Positions 1 to 6,224 of a DNA stretch of 8,109 bases are shown in pieces; position 1 is the stretch's first letter, and the number at the start of each line of letters is the position of its first letter. A program made the position numbers and the translations under genes. Under the pieces are notes generated by a model, which was not told where the DNA came from, made no database searches, and saw only the letters and a program-made list of their open reading frames with translations. This DNA is from Vicinamibacteria bacterium. Lineage in GTDB: Bacteria; Acidobacteriota; Vicinamibacteria; Vicinamibacterales; UBA2999. Where the stretch lies: positions 1 to 8,109 of the forward strand of contig JAICEG010000239.1 in assembly GCA_025924295.1 (NCBI GenBank). Reading direction: 5' to 3'.

Positions 1-459
1 GGCCGCAACCTGCCGCAGAACAAGATCCGCGAGGGGTTCCTCGCAGCGGCGGCAATCGGCTACCTGTGCAAGCACAACGCGACGCTCTCCGGTGCCGAAG
101 GCGGGTGTCAGGCGGAAATCGGCGTCGCCTCGGCGATGGGCGCGGCGTTCATCGCGCAGGCGCACGACTTCCCCCATCAGGTCGTGGCCAACGCGGCAGA
201 GTCATCACTGCAACACCACCTGGGCATGACCTGCGATCCGGTTGCCGGCTTCGTGCAGGTGCCGTGCATCGAGCGGTGCGCGTTCGGCGCCGTGAAGGCC
301 TGGACCGGATTCATGATCGCCAGCAACGAGATCCCAACCAATCGCCGTGTCGATTTCGACACGACCGTGGCGGCGATGGCGCTCACGGCGAGGGAGATGA
401 ACGCGAAGTACAAGGAAACGTCGGAAGGCGGGCTCGCGGTCTCGGTGGTGCTCTGCTAG
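1..459 (+). CDS. sdaA: L-serine dehydratase (L-serine ammonia-lyase), C-terminal part; 5' end outside window
   Basis: Iron-sulfur L-serine ammonia-lyase, which converts L-serine to pyruvate and ammonia in the cytoplasm. Only the last 152 residues are present and the reading frame is open from base 1. Visible family motifs are SGAEGGCQAE (about residues 30-39 of the fragment), GMTCDPVAG (75-83) and QVPCIER (86-92), followed near the end by MNAKYKETSEGGLA. The cysteines in these three motifs (fragment C36, C78, C89) correspond to the known cluster ligands of the SdaA/TdcG family. The protein ends in a cysteine (C152, codon 454-456, then TAG), as expected for the C-terminal tail-cysteine ligand described for this family. 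It lies 33 nt upstream of the MFS gene and supplies the substrate of the PFL encoded downstream. Whether it is a single-chain enzyme of roughly 450 residues or the separate alpha subunit of a two-subunit enzyme cannot be decided here. The family assignment is firm. Confidence 0.95.
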   Translation, partial: GRNLPQNKIREGFLAAAAIGYLCKHNATLSGAEGGCQAEIGVASAMGAAFIAQAHDFPHQVVANAAESSLQHHLGMTCDPVAGFVQVPCIERCAFGAVKAWTGFMIASNEIPTNRRVDFDTTVAAMALTAREMNAKYKETSEGGLAVSVVLC

Positions 460-492
460 CGCGCCTCCGCGACCAGCTTTTGACAGACACCA

Positions 493-1758
493 ATGAACCG
501 CGCTCTGAAGACGGCGGCGATCGCCTGGCTCATCACGGCGGTGTACTACTTCTATCAGTACACGCTGCGTTCGGCGCCAGCTGTGATGATGCCGCAGCTG
601 TCGGAGGCGTTCGGCCTCAGCGCGCTGGGCGTCGCGTCGATGGTCGGTCTCTTCTACTACGGCTACTCGCCCTTCAGCCTGGTCGCCGGCGTGGCGATGG
701 ATCAACTGGGGCCGCGCAAGGTCATCCCGGTGGGCGCGGCGATGGTGGGGATCGGCGCGCTGCTCTTCGGCACCGGCAGCAACGAGGCAGCGAGCATCGG
801 CCGACTCGTACAGGGCGCCGGCGGCGTGTTCGCACTGGTCGGCGCCGCGTACATTGCGACGACCAACTTCCCCGCATCGCGTGCCGCCACGCTGATTGGC
901 GCGACGCAGATGTTCGGGATGGCGGGCGGCTCCGCGGGACAGGTCCTCGTTGGACCCGCCATCGCATCCGGTGTGTCGTGGAGCACCTTCTGGATCGCGA
1001 TGGGCATCGTCGGTCTGGTGATCAGCGTGGTCCTGTTCCTCCTTCTTCCCGAACCCGAGAAGAAGGAGCGCCGCGCCGACTGGCTGACGAGCGCAGCGCG
1101 AGCGATGAAGACGGTCTTCCTCAATCCGCAATCAATCCTCTGCGGGATGATCGCCGGCCTGCTGTTCATTCCGACGACGATCTTCGACATGGTCTGGGGT
1201 GTGCGCTACCTCGAGGAAGCACGCGGCCTCGACTACGGGTCCGCGGTGATGCGTTCGTCGATGGTTCCGCTCGGCTGGATCATCGGGTGTCCGCTGCTCG
1301 GATTCCTCTCGGATCGCATCGGCCGGCGCAAGCCGGTGATCGTTGCCGGCGCCGTGGTGCTGTTCGTGTGCCTCGCCTGGATTCTGTACGGCCGGGCGGA
1401 CCTGTTTCCTCCCTACAGCGTGGGTCTTCTGGCCGGTCTGGCGTCAGGCGCTGCCATGCTTCCCTACACGGTGATCAAAGAGGCGAACCCGCCGGGCATG
1501 AGTGGCACCGCGACGGGCGTCGTCAACTTCCTGAACTTCACGTTCAGCGCGCTGCTCGGTCCGGTCTTCGGCTGGCTGCTCGTCACGGTGAGCGGCGGCG
1601 CGTCGCGCATGACGCTCGACCACTACCAGATGGCGTTTCAGCCGCTGTTGTACGGAGTCGCGCTGGCCATCGCTCTGACACTTCTCCTCAAGGAAACGGG
1701 ACCCGCGTCACGCGCCGTGTCGACGCCGCTGCCCGTTCCGCATCGCGAGGCAATATGA
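493..1758 (+). CDS. Major facilitator superfamily transporter, substrate unknown
   Basis: A 421-residue inner-membrane carrier with about 12 hydrophobic segments (roughly residues 8-24, 43-64, 76-94, 103-124, 135-157, 163-186, 215-235, 253-273, 281-300, 307-325, 343-365, 384-400) and a charged central loop near 187-205. MFS signature loops are clear: GVAMDQLGPRK at 66-76 between helices 2 and 3, its repeat GFLSDRIGRRK at 270-280 between helices 8 and 9, and RLVQGAGG at 104-111 in helix 4. The N-terminus (YFYQYTLRSAPAVMMPQL) resembles uncharacterised bacterial MFS carriers, and I cannot name a substrate from sequence. ATG 493 is the best start because it precedes the first helix directly, although no good Shine-Dalgarno is visible upstream. 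Its stop overlaps the pta start by 4 nt (ATGA). By context it may import serine or threonine, or export formate or acetate; this is inference only. Confidence 0.9.
   Translation: MNRALKTAAIAWLITAVYYFYQYTLRSAPAVMMPQLSEAFGLSALGVASMVGLFYYGYSPFSLVAGVAMDQLGPRKVIPVGAAMVGIGALLFGTGSNEAASIGRLVQGAGGVFALVGAAYIATTNFPASRAATLIGATQMFGMAGGSAGQVLVGPAIASGVSWSTFWIAMGIVGLVISVVLFLLLPEPEKKERRADWLTSAARAMKTVFLNPQSILCGMIAGLLFIPTTIFDMVWGVRYLEEARGLDYGSAVMRSSMVPLGWIIGCPLLGFLSDRIGRRKPVIVAGAVVLFVCLAWILYGRADLFPPYSVGLLAGLASGAAMLPYTVIKEANPPGMSGTATGVVNFLNFTFSALLGPVFGWLLVTVSGGASRMTLDHYQMAFQPLLYGVALAIALTLLLKETGPASRAVSTPLPVPHREAI
1747..1758 (+). promoter_or_regulatory. Ribosome binding site and ATGA stop/start overlap joining the MFS gene to pta
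   Basis: GAGG at 1747-1750 lies inside the last codons of the MFS gene, 4 nt before ATG 1755. The pta start and the MFS stop TGA share bases in ATGA (1755-1758), a common arrangement for translational coupling. It fixes the pta start inside a frame that is otherwise open for a long way upstream. Confidence 0.8.
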
Positions 1759-2699
1759 CGAGAGAAACAGGTACCGGAAAGTACGAGCAGGCGCTGTCAC
1801 GGTGCCGCAACCTGGATCCGGTGCCGACCGCCGTCGCACACCCGTGTGACGAGACATCGCTGGCCGGCGCATTCGAAGCCAAGGCCAACGGCCTGATCAT
1901 CCCGATCCTTGTCGGCCCGGCCGCCAGGATTCGCGAAGTCGCCGCCCGCCAGGGAATCGACCTCGGCAACACGCGCATCGTCGACGCCGCACACAGTCAC
2001 GACTCCGCCGCGAAAGCGGTGGCGCTGGTCCGGGAAGGCGACGCAGAGCTCCTGATGAAGGGGAGCCTGCACAGCGACGAACTGCTGGGCGCGGTCGTCG
2101 CTCGCGAGACCGGACTGCGCACGGCACGCCGCATCAGCCACGCGTTCATCATGGACGTGCCGACCTATCACAAGGTCCTGCTCGTCACCGATGCGGCGAT
2201 CAACATCGCACCGACGCTCGAGGACAAGATCGACATCTGCCAGAACGCGATCGATCTGATGATCACGCTCGGCAAGCACACACCGAAGGTCGCCATCCTG
2301 GCCGCTGTCGAGACCGTGAACTCGAAGATGCAGGCCACGATCGACGCGGCGTGCTTGTGCAAGATGTCCGAACGCGGACAGATCACCGGCGGAATTCTCG
2401 ACGGCCCGCTCGCGTTCGACAACGCGATCAGCAAGGACGCCGCCCGGATGAAGGGGATCAAGTCGGAGGTCGCGGGCGATCCCGACATCCTGCTGACGCC
2501 GGACCTCGAGGCCGGAAACATCCTGGCCAAGCAGCTCACGTTCCTCGCCAACGCCGACAGCGCGGGCATCGTGCTGGGCGCGCGCGTTCCGATCATCCTG
2601 ACCAGCCGCGCCGACAGCGTGCGGTCGCGCAGCGCCAGCTGCGCCGTCGCCGTGCTCGCGGCGCATGCGCGGCGCAAGGCGCTGCAGGCGACGGTGTAG
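1755..2699 (+). CDS. pta: Phosphate acetyltransferase, short PTA/PTB family
   Basis: A 314-residue cytoplasmic enzyme of the phosphate acetyl/butyryltransferase family (PF01515 type), expected to convert acetyl-CoA and phosphate to acetyl phosphate and CoA. Recognisable stretches are LLMKGSLHSDELLGAV (99-114), FIMDVPTYHKVLLVTDAAIN (131-150), ILDGPLAFDNAIS (214-226), GDPDILLTPDLEAGN (241-255) and the C-terminal VPIILTSRADS (278-288), which holds the Ser-Arg pair (S284, R285) typical of the substrate site. The length fits the stand-alone short form, lacking the long N-terminal domains of the enterobacterial Pta. ATG 1755 is chosen because GAGG at 1747-1750 sits 4 nt before it and it overlaps the MFS stop as ATGA, which suggests translational coupling. 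The acetate kinase gene follows after 20 nt, supporting acetyl-CoA over butyryl-CoA as substrate. Phosphotransbutyrylases belong to the same family, so acyl-chain preference is inferred from context. Confidence 0.9.
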   Translation: MTRETGTGKYEQALSRCRNLDPVPTAVAHPCDETSLAGAFEAKANGLIIPILVGPAARIREVAARQGIDLGNTRIVDAAHSHDSAAKAVALVREGDAELLMKGSLHSDELLGAVVARETGLRTARRISHAFIMDVPTYHKVLLVTDAAINIAPTLEDKIDICQNAIDLMITLGKHTPKVAILAAVETVNSKMQATIDAACLCKMSERGQITGGILDGPLAFDNAISKDAARMKGIKSEVAGDPDILLTPDLEAGNILAKQLTFLANADSAGIVLGARVPIILTSRADSVRSRSASCAVAVLAAHARRKALQATV

Positions 2700-2706
2700 G
2701 ACAGTC

Positions 2707-2712
2707 GAGGAG
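2707..2712 (+). promoter_or_regulatory. Shine-Dalgarno site of ackA
   Basis: GAGGAG is spaced 7 nt from ATG 2720, within the 20-nt gap after the pta stop. It decides the ackA start, because the frame is open far upstream into pta. Confidence 0.8.
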
Positions 2713-2719
2713 TCACGGC

Positions 2720-3916
2720 ATGGACGAGTACGCCGTCATCATCAACGCCGGCTCTTCCAGCCTGAAGTTCTCCGTGTTCCGTCGGCCGGAATCGAACGCC
2801 TGGCGGCTCGAGGTGCGCGGACAGATCGAGGGCATCGGCACACGTCCGCAGTTCTCGGCAAAGAACGAGGCGGGGCAGTCCGTCGCCGACGAGCAGCTCG
2901 ATGCTGCCGTGAACGACGGCCGCACGGCGCTCGCCTACGTCGCTGACTGGATGCGCGAACGCTATGGCGGCGCACGCGTGCGCGGGATCGGCCATCGTGT
3001 GGTCCACGGAGGCGCACGATACACGGGCCCGACGATCGTCACGCCGGAGGTCCTCGATGACCTGCGCACATTGATCCCGCTTGCGCCGTTGCATCAGCCC
3101 TACAACCTGGCGGCAATCGAAGCGGTCTGGGAACGTCTGCCGGACGTGCCCCAGGTGGCGTGCTTCGACACCAGCTTCCATCGCGGCCAACCGGCCGTCG
3201 CCGAGCTGGTTCCATTGCCGTCCGAGATTCGAAACACTGGCGTGCAGCGCTACGGCTTCCACGGGCTGTCGTACGAGTACATCGCATCGGTACTGCCATC
3301 GGTCGCGCCGGGAATCGCCAACGGGCGGGTCATCGTCGCGCACCTCGGGAGCGGCGCGAGCATGTGCGCCCTGAAGAACGGCAAGAGCGTCGACAGCACG
3401 CTCGGCTTCACGGCGCTCGACGGTCTCTGCATGGGCACGCGTCCGGGCGCCGTCGATCCCGGCGTCATCCTCCATCTGTTTCAAAGCCTCGGCCTCTCGG
3501 CGAAGGAGGTGGAGACGATGCTCTACAAGAAGTCCGGGCTGCTTGGCATCTCCGGCATCAGCAACGACATGCGCGCACTGCTCGCCAGCACCGAGCCCGC
3601 CGCTCGTCTCGCGGTGGACTATTTCGTCTATCGCGCCGCGAAGGAGATCGGGGCGCTGGCCGCGGTGCTCGGCGGCATAGACGGGCTCGTCTTCACTGCC
3701 GGCATCGGCGAGAACTCGGCCGAGATCCGCAAGCGGATCTGCCAGGCGTCAGCGTGGCTCGGCATCGAGTTGGACGACGAGTCGAACGCGCGGAAGGGAC
3801 CACGCATCTCCACCACTGCCAGTGCGGTATCAGCGTGGGTCATTCCGACCAACGAAGAACTGATGATTGCCAGGCACACGGGGCTCCTGCTCGGCCTGAT
3901 CGAACAGCGCGTCTAG
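2720..3916 (+). CDS. ackA: Acetate kinase
   Basis: A 398-residue ASKHA-fold kinase that transfers phosphate from acetyl phosphate to ADP, giving acetate and ATP. The length is normal for the family (about 400). All signature blocks are present in order: NAGSSSLKF (9-17), GHRVVHGG (91-98), CFDTSFH (148-154), RYGFHGLSYEY (177-187), AHLGSGASM (207-215), MGTRPGAVDPG (238-248), GISNDMR (279-285), FTAGIGENS (325-333) and IPTNEE (375-380). Residues matching known catalytic positions are visible: N9, R93, D150, H181, R241 and E380. ATG 2720 is preceded by GAGGAG at 2707-2712 with 7-nt spacing, and the conserved N-terminal strand starts right after it, so longer upstream versions are unlikely. It lies 20 nt after pta and 14 nt before pflB. 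As with TdcD of the tdc operon, propionate kinase activity is possible, and sequence alone does not separate the two. Confidence 0.97.
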   Translation: MDEYAVIINAGSSSLKFSVFRRPESNAWRLEVRGQIEGIGTRPQFSAKNEAGQSVADEQLDAAVNDGRTALAYVADWMRERYGGARVRGIGHRVVHGGARYTGPTIVTPEVLDDLRTLIPLAPLHQPYNLAAIEAVWERLPDVPQVACFDTSFHRGQPAVAELVPLPSEIRNTGVQRYGFHGLSYEYIASVLPSVAPGIANGRVIVAHLGSGASMCALKNGKSVDSTLGFTALDGLCMGTRPGAVDPGVILHLFQSLGLSAKEVETMLYKKSGLLGISGISNDMRALLASTEPAARLAVDYFVYRAAKEIGALAAVLGGIDGLVFTAGIGENSAEIRKRICQASAWLGIELDDESNARKGPRISTTASAVSAWVIPTNEELMIARHTGLLLGLIEQRV

Positions 3917-3918
3917 TT

Positions 3919-3924
3919 GAGGAG
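3919..3924 (+). promoter_or_regulatory. Shine-Dalgarno site of pflB
   Basis: GAGGAG is spaced 6 nt from ATG 3931, directly after the ackA stop TAG (3914-3916). It is among the strongest sites in the window, together with that of ackA, in keeping with the high abundance usually needed for PFL. It also decides the pflB start in a frame that is open far upstream into ackA. Confidence 0.8.
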
Positions 3925-3930
3925 AACGAC

Positions 3931-6210
3931 ATGGCGGCTATGGTTTCGCAGGATCAGACGATCGAGGGAGCCGTCTCACCCTGGAACGGATTTCGGACCG
4001 GCCTCTGGCAGAAGGAAATCAACGTCCGCGATTTCATTCAGCAGAATTACGAGCCGTACGACGGCGACGGCTCCTTCCTCACGGGCGCCACGGCACGGAC
4101 CGGACACATCTGGGACATCCTCACGCGGCTGTTCGTCGAAGAGCGGAAGAAGGGCGTCCTCGACGTGTCCCAGATACCGAGCTCCATCACGGCGCATCCG
4201 CCCGGTTACATCGACAAGGACAACGAGATCATCGTCGGCCTGCAGACCGACGCGCCGCTCAAGCGGGCGATCATGCCGAACGGCGGATTCCGGCTCGTGG
4301 TCAACGCGCTCAAGGCGTACGGCTACGAACCTGACCCGGCGGTCGTGGAGACCTTCAGCAAGTATCGCAAGACCCACAACGATGCTGTGTTCGATGCATA
4401 CACGGCTGACGTGCGCCGCTGCCGGAGCTCGCACGTTCTCACCGGCCTGCCCGATGCCTACGGGCGCGGCCGGATCATCGGCGACTATCGACGCGTTGCG
4501 CTGTACGGCGTGAAGCGGCTGATCGAACGCAAGCAGGAGGAGAAGAGCAGTCTCGACTCCCACCAGTCAACCGATGGCATCATCCGCGATCGGGAGGAAC
4601 TGGCCGAACAGATCCGGGCGCTCAAAGAGCTGCAGCAGATGGCGGCCAGCTACGGTTTCGATGTGTCGCGCCCCGCCGTCAACGCGCGGGAAGCCGTGCA
4701 GTGGCTGTATCTCGGCTATCTCGCCGGCGTCAAAGAGCAGAACGGCGCCGCCATGTCGCTCGGGCGCACCTCGACGTTCCTCGACATCTACTTCGAACGC
4801 GATCTCGCCGCCGGGACGCTGACAGAGGAACAGGCACAGGAAATCGTCGATGACTTCGTCATCAAGCTCCGCATCATCCGCTTCCTGCGAACTCCCGAGT
4901 ACGACGACCTGTTCGCAGGTGATCCGACCTGGGTGACCGAATCGATTGCGGGCATGGGCGACGACGGCCGCTCGCTCGCAACGAAGACCAGCTTCCGTTT
5001 CCTGCAGACCCTCTACAACCTCGGCCCGGCGCCGGAGCCGAACCTGACCGTCTGGTACTCGCCGCAACTGCCAGACGGGTTTCGCCGCTTCGCAACGCAG
5101 GTCGCGATCGATACCAGCTCGCTCCAATTCGAGAGCGACGAGATCATGCGGCGCACGTGGGGAGACGACGGGGCGATCGCCTGCTGCGTATCGCCGATGG
5201 TGGTCGGGAAGCAGATGCAGTTCTTCGGCGCCCGCGCCAACCTGGCGAAGTGCCTGCTCTACGCCATCAACGGCGGCCGCGACGAGATCAGCGGCGATCA
5301 GATCGGGCCGCGGCTCGAACCGGTGTCAGGCGACGTGCTCGACTTCGACGACGTGCTCGAGAAGTTCGACCGGATGATGGACTGGCTTGCTGGCGTGTAC
5401 GTCAACGCCATGAACATCATCCATTACATGCACGACAAATATGCCTACGAGCGCCTCGAGATGGCGTTGCACGACTACGCGCCGATGCGCACGATGGCGT
5501 TCGGTATGGCTGGCATGTCGGTCGTGGCGGACAGCCTCTCGGCAATCAAGTTCGCGAAGGTACGGGTGGTGCGTGACGGGACGGGACTGGTGACCGATTA
5601 CCAGACCGAAGGTACCTTTCCGATGTTCGGCAACAACGACAACCGCGTCGATCACCTCGCGTCATGGGTCGTGTCGACGTTCATGAGCAAGCTGCGGAAG
5701 TATCCGACCTATCGCAACGCGCTCCATACGCAGTCGATCCTGACAATCACCTCGAACGTCGTCTATGGCAAGGCCACCGGCAACACGCCCGACGGCCGGC
5801 GGAAGGGTGAACCGTTCGCGCCGGGCGCCAACCCGATGCACGGGCGCGACAGCCGTGGCATTCACGCCTCGGCCGCGTCGGTCGCCAAGATCCCCTACCG
5901 CGACGCCGCCGACGGCATCTCGCTGACCGCTTCGCTCGTGCCGCAAGGCCTCGGGCGCGTGCAGGAGGATCGCATCACGAATCTGACCAGCATGCTCGAC
6001 GCGTTCTTCGGCAGCACCGGCTACCATATGAACGTCAACGTGCTCAATCGCGAGACGCTGCTCGACGCGATGGACCACCCCGACAAGTACCCCAGCCTCA
6101 CGATTCGCGTGTCTGGCTACGCCGTGAACTTCGTGCGGCTCACGCGTGAACAGCAAATGGACGTCATCAACCGGACGTTTCACGGAGGCGACAAGGTCTC
6201 CGGCCACTAG
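3931..6210 (+). CDS. pflB: Formate C-acetyltransferase (pyruvate formate-lyase)
   Basis: A 759-residue cytoplasmic glycyl radical enzyme that converts pyruvate and CoA to acetyl-CoA and formate. The length nearly equals E. coli PflB (760) and conserved blocks match along the whole chain: HPPGYID (89-95), GLQTDAPLKR (103-112), AYGRGRIIGDYRR (176-188), KEQNGAAMSLGRTSTFLD (268-285), RFLRTPEYDDLFAGDP (317-332), DTSSLQFESDE (394-404), VVGKQMQFFGARANLAK (424-440), NIIHYMHDKYAYE (495-507) and TSNVVYGKATGNTPDGRR (607-624). The catalytic cysteine pair is C418-C419 in IACCVSPM (codons 5182-5187). The glycyl radical residue is G729 in RVSGYAVNF (codon 6115-6117). ATG 3931 follows GAGGAG at 3919-3924 by 6 nt and lies 14 nt after ackA. 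The Cys-Cys pair separates it from glycerol or choline lyase relatives. A TdcE-like side activity on 2-oxobutyrate is possible. The enzyme needs PflA, encoded two genes downstream. Confidence 0.98.
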   Translation: MAAMVSQDQTIEGAVSPWNGFRTGLWQKEINVRDFIQQNYEPYDGDGSFLTGATARTGHIWDILTRLFVEERKKGVLDVSQIPSSITAHPPGYIDKDNEIIVGLQTDAPLKRAIMPNGGFRLVVNALKAYGYEPDPAVVETFSKYRKTHNDAVFDAYTADVRRCRSSHVLTGLPDAYGRGRIIGDYRRVALYGVKRLIERKQEEKSSLDSHQSTDGIIRDREELAEQIRALKELQQMAASYGFDVSRPAVNAREAVQWLYLGYLAGVKEQNGAAMSLGRTSTFLDIYFERDLAAGTLTEEQAQEIVDDFVIKLRIIRFLRTPEYDDLFAGDPTWVTESIAGMGDDGRSLATKTSFRFLQTLYNLGPAPEPNLTVWYSPQLPDGFRRFATQVAIDTSSLQFESDEIMRRTWGDDGAIACCVSPMVVGKQMQFFGARANLAKCLLYAINGGRDEISGDQIGPRLEPVSGDVLDFDDVLEKFDRMMDWLAGVYVNAMNIIHYMHDKYAYERLEMALHDYAPMRTMAFGMAGMSVVADSLSAIKFAKVRVVRDGTGLVTDYQTEGTFPMFGNNDNRVDHLASWVVSTFMSKLRKYPTYRNALHTQSILTITSNVVYGKATGNTPDGRRKGEPFAPGANPMHGRDSRGIHASAASVAKIPYRDAADGISLTASLVPQGLGRVQEDRITNLTSMLDAFFGSTGYHMNVNVLNRETLLDAMDHPDKYPSLTIRVSGYAVNFVRLTREQQMDVINRTFHGGDKVSGH

Positions 6211-6215
6211 ACAGC

Positions 6216-6218
6216 AGG
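6216..6218 (+). promoter_or_regulatory. Weak ribosome binding site of the membrane protein gene
   Basis: AGG is spaced 6 nt from ATG 6225 in the 14-nt gap after pflB. The match is short. It favours ATG 6225 over the in-frame TTG 6219, which would sit directly on the site. Confidence 0.45.
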
Positions 6219-6224
6219 TTGGTC

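Noticed and set aside
480..485. TTGACA resembling a -35 promoter box before the MFS gene
   Set aside because: About 17 nt downstream the sequence is ctctga, with no -10-like element, and that position is already inside the MFS coding region. One hexamer alone is not support for a promoter.
205..1131. Antisense open frame of 308 codons opposite sdaA and the MFS gene
   Set aside because: It shows Arg/His-rich composition with no recognisable motif and spans two real genes on the other strand.
66..1754. Long + strand frame continuous with pta, which would make a far larger fusion protein
   Set aside because: It overlaps sdaA and the MFS gene in another frame. Its translation before ATG 1755 is Arg/Gly/Asp-rich low-complexity shadow sequence without motifs, as expected in high-GC DNA.
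2351..2719. N-terminal extension of acetate kinase into pta
   Set aside because: ATG 2720 has a strong GAGGAG site and gives the normal family length. The upstream part is out of frame with pta and lacks homology-like features.
2168..3484. Antisense open frame of 438 codons opposite pta and ackA
   Set aside because: The complementary strand codes for strongly conserved Pta and AckA. The antisense translation shows no domain and is rich in Arg/Ala/Asp, typical of GC-driven spurious frames.
3160..3930. N-terminal extension of pyruvate formate-lyase into ackA
   Set aside because: ATG 3931 has a strong GAGGAG site and gives 759 residues, almost identical to the known length. The upstream translation is Arg-rich shadow sequence.
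3931..6210. Alternative identity as another glycyl radical enzyme, such as a glycerol dehydratase or choline lyase
   Set aside because: Adjacent catalytic cysteines in IACCVSPM and near full-length agreement with PflB, together with adjacent pta-ackA and a PflA lacking a ferredoxin-type cluster insert, point to pyruvate formate-lyase.
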